From: Microbotryum silenes-acaulis | Lineage: Eukaryota; Basidiomycota; Microbotryomycetes; Microbotryales; Microbotryaceae | Assembly: GCA_003665825.1 (NCBI GenBank) | Contig: QPFY01000017.1 | Span: forward strand, 372,001-436,000 | DNA length: 64,000 bases | Direction: 5' to 3' | In this document: one piece after another, positions 10,161 to 21,800 of the stretch | Layout of the letters: every line of letters starts with the position of its first letter | Numbering within the stretch: the first letter of the stretch is position 1 | Made by a program: the position numbers and the translations under genes | Notes under the pieces: generated by a model | What the model was told of the DNA's origin: nothing | What the model saw: only the letters and a program-made list of their open reading frames with translations | Database searches by the model: none

Positions 10161-13110
10161 ATGACGACGGGGTTGATGCAGCTGAGCCGACTGCAATTGT
10201 ACGGGCTCGGCTCGACCGTCGTCTTCTGCTACACCGTCATCAACGCCTTTCGACAGCGCAGTAATTTTTATGCCGCAGCCGTATACCTAAGTCATTCGAA
10301 TGCGTGTGTCATGGTACGTCCTACCCCCTTGCCCTGTGCCTCTACGCCCCTCTGACGTGGTATCCCCGAACGAGCCAAGAACGAACGATGTGGAGCGCTG
10401 ACCCCCACTGACTCGGTCTGTACTCGTGGCACTCCCTCATCGCGCCCCACTCTGCAATCACACACGCACACACACAGATCCTATGGAACCAGGCCATTTA
10501 CCAATTCGTGCTCTTTGGCAAACTGCTGCAAAAGATATTCTTTGGGCCACTGCGCCTCATCGAAGTTGAGGTATGCCCTCATCATTCAGGCTCTGATTCA
10601 TCCTGACTGGATCTGACCCACTCGCCCAACCCACTCAGAGGTTGCAAGAACGCGCATGGTTCGCCATCACCGAGACCCTATTGGCTCTGACCATCTTCAA
10701 GGACGAATTCGAGTCGAGCTTTCTGCTGCTCTTTGTCTCGCTCCTCTTCCTCAAGGTTTTTCACTGGCTCTCGAGCGATCGTGTCGAGATGGCAAGTCAT
10801 CAGACATATATTGTCGAGTATCCTATCATGCACACCGCTGACTCTTCTTCGGCGTCTTCTCGCGCGCAGATGGAACAATCGGCCCAAGTCTCTCGTCTCG
10901 CCCATCTCAGGATGATCTCGCTCCTCGCCCTTCTCTGGGTTGCCGACGTCGTCTTGCTCATCTTCTCCGTCGAGTGCATTCTCATCGAAGGACCGACTGT
11001 CATGATCATGTTTGCCTCCGAGGTAGATCCTTCTATGCGAGCGATCTTTCGGCCGCAAGTCCAGAGGAACTGACTTCTCGTTCGCCCTGCAGTACATGAT
11101 CCTGATCGCCAACGTCTGGACGGTGACGATGAAGTACATCCTCAACTGCATCGACCTCCGCTCTCAGGTTCCGTGGGAGGAAAAGTCCATCTACGGGGTC
11201 TACGTCGATCTCACCGCTGGTCCGTCACAGGTTCTTCAACGTGCTTCCCATTGCCACCTCGACTGACCTCCCATACATCTCCTCCCCCCCGAACTTGCCA
11301 ACGCAGACTTCTTCAAGCTGCTTACGTACCTGACCTTCTTCTCGCTTATCCTCACCTTCTACGGCCTTCCGATCAACATCCTCCGCGACGTCTACATGAC
11401 CCTTCGTTCCTTCGTGCTCAAGATCCGCGATCTCCGCCGGTACCGCCAAGCGACTTCCAACATGGACACCTTGTACCCTAACGCGACGCTCGAAGAGATG
11501 GAGACCATGTCGGACAAGACGTGCATCATCTGTCGCGAGGATATGGAGTTCCGGGGACCGACGGCCGCACCGACGGATGGAGCGGCCGTGCCTGTTGAAC
11601 CTGTTCCTACACCGGCGCAACGCCAGGGTCCGAATGATACACCTAAAAAGTTGCCGTGTGGGCATGTGTTCCATTTCCATTGTTTGAGGAGTTGGTTGGA
11701 GCGACAGCAGAGTTGTCCGACTTGGTAAGTCACCGCTGCTTAGTTCAATCGTTCTAGAGATCCCCGCTGACCCCGAATTGATGCCTTCACATCACGAACA
11801 GCCGTCGAACGGTCCTGACCCCAGCCGAGCCAAGAAACGGAGGCAACAACGCCGGCCGAAGGGCCAACGGAGGGGGAAGAGGGCCACTCACACCACTTCC
11901 TGGTCCCGCCGCTGCGCCCGCACCGAACGGCGAAGAAGCAATCCGACAAGCGCAGATCAACTTCGCTCGGAATTTGGGACCGGAAGCGTTCGCGGTCGTG
12001 TTCCCCGATGTTCCGTTCCCACCTGAAGCGTTGCCAGCACCTAGGACGGCGCCTCAGCCTGCGGTCTCGGGTACCTCGGCGGCGGCTGGTTCGAGTCGGG
12101 GTGTTGCTGGTGGACCATCAGCAGCACCGACGTCGACCACAGGGGAACCTGGGTCGACCCTCCTTCCTCCACCAGGGCGCGTGGGGACAACGCCGCCCAC
12201 GTCCCCCGATCTATCGAACGGTAACCCCTTGTCTCGATTCGATTCCGGACTCGGTTCAGCGTCTGCCGCACCACCTGGGATTTTTGCTCAAGCGCCCTTG
12301 TCAAACTTCCCATCCTTCGAGCTCGGAGGCGCCGGTGCAGGAGCTGGACTCTATTCGGGCCTCGGGATCGGTGGTTCGTTCCCTGTCCGAGGAGCCGGTG
12401 CTCCATCGACTTTGGAAGCGAGGTTGCAGTACATCCAAAGAAAGATACGGGAGGGCTCGGAACCTGCTGCACCTATCGCTAGTATCTCGGCCGAGGGACC
12501 GGGTTCCCCCGCCAACGCTGTGCAGGGCGGCGAGGTAGAGCAGGCCAGAACGCAGGAGAAGAAGGAGATGACGGCGAGGGAAGCGGCTTTGGCCGCGGCG
12601 GAGAGAAGAGCTGCACACGCTGGGAAGGGCACCAAGACGACTGAAGCGAAGCCAGTCGTCGTCGGGGACAAAATATCGGCGAACGCCGAGACGGTATCGA
12701 GTTCGACTCTGCCGTCTTCGCTTCCGATCGCGTCGACAACAGGTTCGAACCACGATCATCCTCGTTTGATTCCCTTGTTCGACACGATCGCACCTTCCAC
12801 AACACCCTTCTCGTCCTCCTACCCTCGTCTGTCCTCATCATCCGACGGCTCCTTCCTGCCCGATGCACCTACGACCGAACAATTGACCAAATTATCTCAC
12901 TTGACTCGAGGTACGATCGAAACTCGACTCAAGCTCTTGCTTCGATGGCAGGGCAAGATTGAAGGATTGGTCGAGGAGATGAAGGCTGTACTGGAAGTTG
13001 TTCCTCCTTCGTCCGGTTCAACGGAGACTGTCGGCCAAGAGGAGGTGAGGAAGAAGGGTAAAGGCAAACAACCGACAGAAGGGATTCACGCGCCAGTGGC
13101 GGAGGCTTGA
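10161..13110 (+). CDS. HRD1: ERAD E3 ubiquitin ligase Hrd1 (synoviolin)
   Basis: Seven exons: 10161-10313, 10478-10570, 10639-10791, 10870-11022, 11093-11219, 11307-11724, 11802-13110; 801 residues. The N-terminal part is a multi-helix membrane domain typical of Hrd1 (LSRLQLYGLGS, ILWNQAIYQFVLFGKLLQ, DEFESSFLLLFVSLLFLKVFHWL, FASEYMILIANVWT). A RING-H2 finger lies at about residues 299-368: C-I-I-C, then CGHVFHFHCLRSWL and CPTCRRT, with a roughly 35-residue insert between the first two zinc ligand pairs. A long proline/serine-rich cytosolic tail follows. The ligase ubiquitinates misfolded proteins at the ER membrane for proteasomal degradation. Intron 3 (10792-10869) has a GC donor, is 78 nt, and could be read through in frame, adding 26 residues not seen in the family. 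The donors of introns 4 and 5 (GTAGAT, GTCCGT) are also off consensus. Confidence 0.93.
10792..10869 (+). other. GC-AG intron candidate in HRD1, stop-free and in frame
   Basis: The sequence reads ATG|GCAAGT at the 5' side and CGCGCAG|ATG at the 3' side, with a GCTGAC branch-like site and a C/T-rich tract before the acceptor. The length is 78 nt, a multiple of three, with no stop codon. Hrd1 proteins normally run from the D-R-V helix end straight to M-E-x-S, which supports removal. Confidence 0.65.
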
Positions 13111-13535
13111 TGGGGAAAAGGACGGAGTAATTCTGTCGATCATTGCTTTGAGTGTACGGAAAGTCGTTTACATAGCTTCTGGGTTTTTTATGTTTGGATC
13201 GTCCACTGCACTTGCATCTTAGACACACGCGCCTCACATTTGGGTTCCAGCACGGCTGCGCGCTGGGACGAGAGACGAGTCGTGGGGCATTCAAAGGTTC
13301 GAGCCGGTTGGGGCTCTCGGCACAGCGCGCCGGAATTAGGACCTCTTTGGCTTAAGATGCTCTCCGCTCGAGCTTGACCCTCTCGATCAGCGTTGAGCCA
13401 TAATACACCGAGTGATCCGACACAGCTCCGAAGGTCTTTTTTCCCGAATAGTAGACGTCGTCAGTCCTCAAAGCGTAGTGGGAGCCACCGCAGCTGACCG
13501 CAGCCGCCGTCGGAAGGACCCTTCGCCACATCGTC
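13111..13535. other. Intergenic stretch
   Basis: About 420 nt between HRD1 and the AMMECR1 gene. It holds the HRD1 3' end and the promoter of the next gene; no gene seen. Confidence 0.5.
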
Positions 13536-14650
13536 ATGAGCCCGACCACCGCCGCGTCGGCATCGGACGAGTCGGACCAGGGTGCTCTGCCCGAACATGC
13601 TTACTACTGCTTCGACGTAATTGATAGCAAACTCAATTCAACATCCCTCCCTGCACCGGAGTTTGATGGCAAGTTGCAATAGTCAGTCCCCTTCCCCTTG
13701 GAGATCCACATCAAACCGCTCAGGCCGCGTGTGGGGGAGCGTGGAGGGAGCTGATTCCCACCTTGTTTAAGCGCCTACACAGCCCCTTGTTCGTGACGTG
13801 GAACATCAAGTCTCGCTCGAGTGATACGACTCGACTTCGAGGATGTATTGGCAACTTTGAGCCGATGAAGATCGGGACTGGGCTGAGGGATTACGCTGCG
13901 ATTAGGTCCGTTATCCGTCGGGTCTCGGCTGCTGACTCGGTCAAATGGGAACTGAGCTCGCTGGCTGCTTGGGCGGGTTCACCTTCGCAGTGCTTTCGAA
14001 GATCATCGGTTCGATCCAATCACGGCGAAAGAAGTGCCTCGACTTGAATGCGGGTCAGTCTCGGTGTTTTCGATCTTCGCTCCGAGATGAGCTGAGCTTT
14101 GTTCTCGAGCAGAGTTTCCTTTTTAACCGACTTTGAGCTGTGCGACAACTACCTCGACTGGACGATCGGGACGCATGGCATCTACATCCAATTACCCAAC
14201 CCCTCCGTCTTCAAACCCAAGCCTTATATCCCCCCTTCACCCCTCAGTTTGACACCCTCCAGTACGGCCACCTCTTCGGCCTCTTCCCTCTCGCTCGATT
14301 CGAGATCCAGTTCCGCTTCCACTACTGCTTCATCTGTACCTTCACCCTCATTATCATCGACCAAAACGCCCCTTATTCGACCGACCTATCGATCCATTTC
14401 CCAACTCCCACCCATGCAGCTCGATAAAACACCCAGGAGCTCATCACGTGCAGTACTTTCAGCGACTTACCTCCCCGATGTCGCGAGCGAACAAGGCTGG
14501 ACCCAACTCGAGGCGATCGATTCCGTCATTCGTAAGAGTGGCTACTCAGGACGTATCACGCAGGATATTAGAGATAGTTTGAGGTTGACGAGGTATCAGA
14601 GTAAGAAGGTCCACGTCACGTGGGAAGAGTGGAAGGCTGCGAGAGGATGA
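13536..14650 (+). CDS. AMMECR1-domain protein
   Basis: Four exons: 13536-13681, 13783-13905, 13991-14053, 14113-14650; 289 residues. The AMMECR1 fold is recognisable end to end: AYYCFDVIDSKL near the N-terminus, YPLFVTWNIKS, the invariant LRGCIGNFEPM, GLRDYAAISAFEDHRF, LECGVSFLTDFE, YLDWTIGTHGI, then TYLPDVASEQGW and LTRYQSKKVHVTWEEW at the C-terminus. A Ser/Pro/Thr-rich insert of about 80 residues separates the GIYIQLPN and TYLPDV blocks. The domain is conserved from archaea to humans, but its biochemical role is not established. The first splice (after codon CAA TA) restores the conserved tyrosine of YPLFVTW, which supports the structure. Confidence 0.9.
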
Positions 14651-15206
14651 GGTGTGGTGCTTAGGGCTGTTGTGTTTGGTTTCGGTGTAGACCTTTGTTT
14701 CGTTAGACAGTACTCCTTTTTGTCAGGTTTGTTCCGCAACTTTTTTGTAACGATGTGTCCTGACACTTCGTTCCGTCTGTGACAAAGGCCCTCGGGCCGA
14801 TGAGGCCCTACGAGGCTAACTAAAAAGGTGCAAGCCCCTGTCGATCTCTTCCCCCGTGAAAAGGTGACCCGTGCGCGATTCGGCGAGTCTAAGGCCAGTG
14901 GTCTCGAGAATGGCGTGCTCGAGGACTCGAGCTGGATCGCCGAGCCCCGTTCGCGTCGCTTCCCATTCCCTCCGCTCACGTCATCACCACACCTTCCACC
15001 TTCCACCTTCCAAAACCACCTTGCCAACCCCCCCATCAGCCAACAACGTAAGTGACCACAGCACCGTAATACTGTCGATCTTGATTCTTCGACCGTCCTG
15101 TATTGCATCTTACCCGAGGTAGTAGCTGACCTCCGGCGCTTCCTTGCCTCGATCGTCGAATTTGTGGCTCCGCATTTCACCTAGTCTAGCTCTCCCTCTT
15201 TCAAAA
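14651..15206. other. Intergenic stretch upstream of peroxiredoxin
   Basis: About 550 nt; the sequence before the peroxiredoxin ATG is C/T-rich (14990-15040 and 15185-15200), as usual for strong fungal promoters. No gene seen. Confidence 0.5.
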
Positions 15207-16430
15207 ATGGCTGCCCCTCAAAAGCAAGGACTTCGTCTCGGTTACACCGCGCCCGACTTTAAGGCTGACACCACCCAGGTTAGTTGACATGACTTCGTAC
15301 GCTCATCTTGGGTCATCGGGTACGCACGGAGCTTCGGGCGAGAGAGTTCCTGAAGCGAGCGTGCGAACCGCCACGTTCTTAGACTCGAGTTGACTGATGT
15401 GTCATTGCTTCCTCCTTTTTCCTTTCCGTTCCGGTCTATTTATCTGTATGACCGTTTAGGGCCCCATCTCGTTCCACGAGTACATTGGCGACAGCTGGGC
15501 CATCCTCTTCTCTGTGAGTTTGTCCCGGAATTCGAAGGGCGATTCGTCACGCTCGCGAAAGCCGGCCCCCCGGGAACCCGTGGTGGCTCGAAAGAAGTCC
15601 TTGACTGACCCAAGATTTCCCCCTTTCCCTCTGCGCCCGGTCTGATATGTCGGTTTAGCACCCTGCCGACTTCACCCCCGTCTGTGAGTAGTCCTATCTT
15701 GTCTCCAACTGCTGCCTCTGATCTAAGGGCTCACCTGGACAACTCGACTCTAGGCACGACCGAGCTCGGAGAGGTTGCCAAGCTCGCAGATGATTTCAAG
15801 AAGCGCAACGTCAAGACGATCGGTCTGTCGTGCAACGAGCTCAAGTCGCACCACGAGTGGATCGCCGACATCAACGAGCTGAGCAACGTCGACCTCAAGT
15901 TCCCCATCATCTCGGACCCGACGCGCGAGATCGCCAAGCTGTACGACATGCTCGACGAGCAGGACCTGACCAACATTGACGAGAAGGGCATCCCCTTCAC
16001 CGTCCGATCCGTCTACGTCATTGACCCCAAGAAGGTGCGTCGGTCGAGCATTTGACAGAAGGGCTTCCTTTCCTGTTGGTCCTTCCCTGACACTCTGTGG
16101 TTTTGGTCCAACCCCGGCACAGACCATTCGTCTCACCCTTACCTACCCTGTAAGTTGTTTTCAGGTGACTGCTTCAGTCTGCGAAATTTCGGCACTGACG
16201 GGTCTTCGCTTCGCTCGACCCAGGCCTCGACCGGTCGTCAATTCAACGAGATCCTCCGAGTGATCGACTCGCTCCAACTCGGTGATGCCAACAAGATCAC
16301 TACCCCTGCCAACTGGCAACCCGGTGGAAAGGTCATTGTCCACCCTTCGGTCAAGACCGAGGACGCGCACAAGATGTTCCCCAACGGTGTCGAGGTCGCC
16401 AAGCCTTACCTCCGCTTCACCACTCTCTAA
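15207..16430 (+). CDS. 1-Cys peroxiredoxin (Prx6/Prx1 family)
   Basis: Six exons: 15207-15278, 15460-15513, 15659-15683, 15754-16034, 16123-16149, 16224-16430; 221 residues, the usual size. The thioredoxin-fold start is GYTAPDF. The peroxidatic cysteine is at about residue 51 in HPADFTPVCTTELGE, and its codon is split by the third intron. ISDPTREIAKLYDM, the Arg of PFTVRSVYVIDP, and the C-terminal extension TPANWQPGGKVIV with FPNGV mark the 1-Cys Prx6 subgroup. It reduces hydrogen and organic peroxides. No clear mitochondrial presequence precedes the domain, so cytosolic or nuclear location is as likely as mitochondrial. Two coding exons are only 25 and 27 nt long. Confidence 0.94.
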
Positions 16431-16886
16431 CTACAGTGTCATATCGAGAGAGATCGAGAGGGCGTCACGGCTGATTCGAATTCTAGTTTAGTAGTGAACG
16501 CTGAGATGAGAGATTTTGCGAATCCAAAAAATTATCGAGACGACTGATTCTGGTGAAGTCTCGGGATCCGCTTGCCACGGGGTTTGATTGTTACCACGCC
16601 ACATGGACGCGAGTCATTTCATTGGAATGACGCAACAATGTGTACCGGGTATTAAGCGGACCTCAAGCCGAATCATCGGAAAGGAGTCATCCGGCTATGT
16701 ACTAGGATGCCGTTGATGCGCTTGGGCCTTCACCCGCCCAGCGGGTGAAACTCGTGACCAAGCGTTTGCCTGATCAGGCTCATTTGCGGTTCGCGGACAA
16801 GGTTCAGCTGCACCCACCATCACCGCGGAGCTCGACACTTCAAAACGGGGGCGACACTCGGACACCTCCATTCACCCCATGATCCA
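16431..16886. other. Intergenic stretch
   Basis: About 450 nt between the peroxiredoxin 3' end and the phosphopantetheinyl transferase start. Nothing recognised. Confidence 0.5.
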
Positions 16887-17645
16887 ATGATCCTCGGTAT
16901 CGGTGTGGACCTCCTCCACCTCCCCCGCTTGAGCTCATTAATCAAGAGGAGGGGGGCGGAGCGCTTCGCACGTCGGATCCTCACCCCACTCGAACTCGAG
17001 CAATGGCGCAAGATCGACAAAGACGAGCTCCAACCCCGTGGGGCCGAGCTGTCGAAAGGAGACCTTGGGACGACGTTTTTGGCCGTCAGGTGAGTGGACA
17101 CTTCTCCACATCGCAGGTGAACGACAGGTCTCACTTCATGCGCCAGGAGTGTGGATTCGATGATGTGACCGGTGTGGGCGTATGTGTGGCGAGACCGTGT
17201 TTAACCTTGCGACCACGTGGAGCTGGGTTTCTGAGTCTTCCGCTGTACCCCGGCATCTATGACGTGATCAATCTGACCACAGAGTTGGCGCTGCTCTACT
17301 GTTCGTGCTGATGCTGATGCTGAAAGTCGGGTTTTCCCCCACCTCGGGTCACTCAGATGGGCAGCCAAAGAAGCCACGTACAAGGCTCTCTACTCCTCTC
17401 GACGCATCACGTCATGGCAGAACGTTCAGGTCGAAAAATTGCATGGTTCCATACCTAGCCTAAAACTTCTCGACGGAAAGTCGATCTCGTCGCTGATGTG
17501 CGAGGAGGCACTCGCAAATTCTTCATCCTACGCCGTGGGCGAGACGTCGTCGTCGTCGACCCCGCGATTGCACTTGTCCATTTCTCATGACGGGGAATAC
17601 GTCGTGGCCTATGTCGTGGCCGAGGAGAGGTCGAGGTCGGGTTGA
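16887..17645 (+). CDS. AcpS-type 4'-phosphopantetheinyl transferase (holo-ACP synthase)
   Basis: Two exons, 16887-17089 and 17357-17645, giving 163 residues. It starts with MILGIGVDLLHLPRL, the AcpS motif carrying the magnesium-binding aspartate, and has the second motif WAAKEATYKAL with its catalytic/metal glutamate and lysine. The C-terminus LHLSISHDGEYVVAYVVAE matches the conserved S-x-S-H-D block. The enzyme transfers phosphopantetheine from coenzyme A to a carrier-protein serine. A stand-alone short form in fungi is usually the mitochondrial ACP-activating Ppt2, but no presequence is visible here. The intron is long for this window (267 nt); a small extra exon inside cannot be excluded, though the R-W-A-A-K-E-A junction is clean. 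Confidence 0.87.
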
Positions 17646-18055
17646 TGTAAAGTCCTTGTTGTAACTCACGTGCTTATCCAAGTTGGACTTCCGTGATCTT
17701 TCAGTGGGCGGATCTTTCGGTAGGCAGTGCACCGAACTATCCCCCCCACCCCGGGGCGGAAGTCTCGAAGTTAGTCCGAAACGGGATCCCCTGTCGTCAT
17801 CGACTCGTCGGTAGTAAGGTCGGTAACGCATCGATGTCCTTGGGCAATGTTCGATTGTGTCTACTATGAGAGACGTAGCTTTGATCAACCAAAGTGAGAG
17901 TGGGTCCAGCAAGACAATGCCGACATTTGGCGCGTAAAGCGAGAGGCGAAAATGGCCCATGCGAATGCGAGCCGCAGCCGCCCAGGGGCACGCCAGGGGC
18001 CAGACTCGGCTCCGCAATGAGCGCCGGACCGGTCAGGGCCACGGCGCGTGGGGTT

Positions 18056-18082
18056 GGGGGGGGGGGGGGGGGCAGGGGGGGG
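18056..18082 (+). repeat. Poly-G tract
   Basis: Seventeen consecutive G, then CA, then eight G. Such tracts can form quadruplexes, slip in replication and are prone to sequencing error, so the exact length is unreliable. Confidence 0.8.
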
Positions 18083-18548
18083 CAACAGGGACCATCTCGA
18101 TTAGACTGCAGCCAGCCAACCAAGTAGGGCTGGGTCGACAAGGACTGTCATTTATTGTCGAACAACTGTTGAAATAGGGTCTGAACATTGTCAATAATCC
18201 GATGGCTGGTGCCGAGGGGAATATGTCATGTTCACTACAGTGCAAGTACCGGTCCGAAAAGATAAAGAGCGTGCTTGCGGAAATCTCTCGACCTTCGGGA
18301 ATGAGAATGAGAATTCCAGCTAGTCTACAAAGAGACGTTCGGGAAAGCCGAGTAATTCGGCAGAGTGAATTCGCCGGTGCACCCATGGAACCCGCCGACA
18401 GCGATGACGATGCAGCGTTGGTTCCGTGGACGCTTGAAGATGACGTGACGATGTCGTGACTGTCTTAGAATGAAGCTTAAAACTACTGTGTATATTGCTG
18501 TTATGCTTCATTCTGCGTCCACTGCGTTATTTTACGTGCTTGGCGTTA

Positions 18549-18708
18549 TTGACAAACTAGTTGACAACTATTGACGAGTTTCAGGCATCCAAGAAAGGCG
18601 TTGACATTGTTGATGACGGCCAGCGACTTAGTTGACATTGATAATCATTGTTGACATGTACCTTCCGACCGGCCGTAATCGTTGACATCGCCGAATCAAT
18701 TGTTGACC
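18549..18708 (+). promoter_or_regulatory. Array of TTGACA motifs upstream of zinc-cluster gene
   Basis: Eight TTGAC cores on the same strand in 160 bp: TTGACA at 18549, 18561, 18601, 18632, 18651 and 18682, TTGACG at 18571 and TTGACC at 18703. Chance expectation for a 5-mer on one strand over this length is about 0.16. The array ends about 105 bp before the ATG of the zinc-cluster gene, so a multi-site transcription-factor target is likely. TGACA is the core of TALE homeodomain sites and TTGAC that of WRKY W-boxes; which factor acts here is unknown. Confidence 0.55.
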
Positions 18709-18814
18709 GGCCATATGACCCAAGACCCAAGGCAACTGGCGCGGATCCTTTTCGAGCCGACGGGTTTGTGGCTTCACTCGGTTCTGTTTCAGCCGCTGCA
18801 CTCGACCGCAGGCG

Positions 18815-21800
18815 ATGCACGCGTTCATGCCGACCGGATCGGTCTCGCCACCTCTACAACCTCTATCCAACACCACGGCCCCGTACATTGCATCTGTGAA
18901 GGCTGTCTCTGGTGCCGCCGTTCTAGGTGGGCAGCAGCAGCAACACCCGCACCAGGAGCAGCATCAGGCTCAGGTTCCAACCCCGGCCGTCGCGGAGGCG
19001 CGCCCGATCCAACCTCATCGTCTCAACTCGTCGAAGTCAACTTATGCTTCCACCTCAACCTTGGACGAAGCGGCCGTGTCCGAAGGATTCGAGCAGATCG
19101 CTGCCAAGAGTTGTCTCAGGGTCAGTCCACATTCTGCTTGTGTGCATTGCTTTCCTTGTCGACTGCTCGGGCTCGAAGCAGCCGGGCTGTCCGGGGTTCA
19201 TGATTCATGACCGTCACCGGCGACAGCTTGCTCTAGCGCTGGTGTTGTGTACCTGGGCCTCACACCAGGCTGAGGCACGCGCGGCGCGCCGATCTTCCTG
19301 TCGGGGCGGTCGTGGCTCGTAGACCGACGCTTGATTCGAGCGATGACTGAGGCTCTGAGCTGGCGCGCGCCCGCCCATTGTGGTTGATCGAATTCGAAGG
19401 TGATCCCGAGCATTGCTCGATTCGGCCGCTCGTTTCCTCTTTTCGTGGCAACCCAAGGCGGCTTCGCGCGCCGAGGTGGCCCAGGTACGCAGGGTAGCGC
19501 ACCCCAGAACGCTAACGCTTTGGAACGACCATGTGTTTCGACGTGTTTCAATTGGTGATCTTTTTGGGACCTTGCTGACCTTGACCACGTTGTCATCGAT
19601 TTTACTACCTCAATCCCTCCAACGAAAACCACTAGTGTCGGGATCGCAAAGTCAAATGCGACAAGATATACCCGAACTGCGGAAGGTGCCTCAGCAGAAA
19701 GGAGGCATGTGGATAGTAAGTCCAACGGGCCGACACCTGCTAGCCAGGCACCCCGCAGCCGATTTCGGCGACCGCAACCACACGACATTCGCTAACATGT
19801 GATGCTCGTAACTACCTTGCCGCTTGCAGCAAAGTGGGGATGATCATGTCCGTATTCACACCGGGTCTTCCAATCGGCTTCCCCCAGATCGAGCTCAGGG
19901 GTTGAGTAGTGCAAGCTGCGGATAAAGCTGACCTCGAGGGCGGCTCATCCGACATTTTTTCTTCAGATCGACGAGACCCATTACGTCCAATGCCGACGAA
20001 TCGGCCGAGGACAAAGAGAGGAACTCTGATACCGACTTCAGATCGTCCCGGCCCCGGCCTGCCGACCAGGACTTCGACCACCACCTTCGTCACGAGGTGG
20101 CCGCTGGCTCCTATGAGCTCGCTCAGGAGACACCTGGGAGGCCACCACCATCAGAGCCGGGCGTGGAACTACCATCAAGGCCCATCGCTCGGCTTCCCCA
20201 ACGCCCTTTATCAAACCATGTCATCTACGCCGTCAAGTCAAATCGCTACTACGACAATGCGCCGCCGCAAGGTGCCGCGTACGCCTTCTATCCGCCGATC
20301 GCGGCCCAGTCGACTTCCGCCGACTACGCCGATACGATGCAGAGTACCCACACATACCAAGAGCGGTTGAATCTACCTCAGGACACGTTACTGGCCTGGC
20401 ACCGACTGATTGGACGGGACGACATCGGCGAACGGTCCGTCGACTGGCAGCTCGCACGCCCGACGATGGCGACGTCCCTGCAGCGCCATCTTCTCGAGGC
20501 TTCGATGCACAGTTGCTGCTCGCATCTGCCTGCTTTCCGGCCCTTCGCATCGCGCGTCCAGTACTTTAAAGAGAACATAGATCGTCTGGACCTGTCGAGC
20601 CAGATCATCGTTTCGGTACTCGTGTCGCTCGGAGCTCGTGCCAGTCCGCATTCGGCTCTGCTCGGCGTCGACGGCGTCGACATCGAAAGCGGCCAAACCC
20701 CGGTGTCGCTCCTACTCACGGCGGGTGAACGACGCGAAACGGCGTGGCGGTCGATTGCGAGCCGTGCCGTCGAGCTTTGTTCGCGCCCCGAAATCGTGCA
20801 AGCCCCGTCGAGACAGAACGTTGAGAGCCTGCTGGCGATCAGTGCGATGCTCAAGCTGTGCGAGACCCGGCCGACACGCGCGCGGTACTTTCTTCGCAAC
20901 GTCGTCGGCATGTTTGAGGATTTGCAGACTAGCGATATGATGAGCGAGGCCGAGGTGCGCGACTTGAAGGCGGCGGTTGGGCCGACGGTGTACGAGTCCG
21001 ACGCCCGCGTAGCTGCATACCTTTCAATGCCGGTTCTGATCGGCAATCGAGACGTCGAGAGCTACTTCGATGGCGCCAACATCATTATTCCTGATCTCAA
21101 AAGCGCGAGTCTGATGAACGACCTCCTCGCCATTCTCAGCCCCGCCCGAGGGCCTCTCGATCGCATCAAGTTCGACGATGCTCTCGAGATCGCTGCATAC
21201 TACGTGTGCGCGATTCAACGTAGCTATGCCGCGATTTGCTCATCCCGGAGTGCGTCCAACTCGCTCCTCGCCGAAATACCGAAATTGTGGACATACATCG
21301 ATTCGGCGCACAGCGCAGTGCAACACCTTCATCGTACGCTGGTCAGCCTCGATCTTCGCGACGACTACAGCGACCACGCGATCGAGTACGACCTGCTCAT
21401 CTCGGTTCGCTTGGACACGCGCTTGATCGACGTCATCAACCTCACGCACAGCTTCCTCTGTCGACAATTGGATCGATCCTGGCCCGAGCAAGACCACCTC
21501 GCGCTGCAGCAGCTCACGGCCCTGAGTGAGCGTCGGGTGCGCAAGGCGCTCAAGCTTCTTTCATTCTACGCCAAGGTCTTTTCCGATTCGCGCGACAAGC
21601 ATCTCGTCTACCACTTGTTCCTACAACTCGATATTCTTCCCGCTTGGGTCGACATGGTCGCACAGCGTGTCGGAGAGCCGACAGCGTTCGGGCCCTTGAA
21701 CGAGGAAAGCGCTTTGACTGAACAAGAACTGGATTGGTAAGTGCCCGCGCATACAAATCGCGTTCTCATTGCCTACGTGCCGATCAAAAACCCATCTCCT

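Larger units (their letters stand above)
17646..18814. other. Long upstream region with poly-G and TTGACA array
   Basis: About 1.2 kb between the transferase and the zinc-cluster factor. The left part is GC-rich with a 17-G run. The right part (about 18480-18710) is visibly richer in A and T and holds a cluster of TTGACA motifs. No gene seen. Confidence 0.55.

Noticed and set aside
13280..13310. GGTTCGAGCC resembling a tRNA B box
   Set aside because: No A box or cloverleaf pairing around it; the match is partial.
20378..21046. 222-codon frame opposite the zinc-cluster gene
   Set aside because: Antisense shadow of a well-supported coding exon with strong codon bias.
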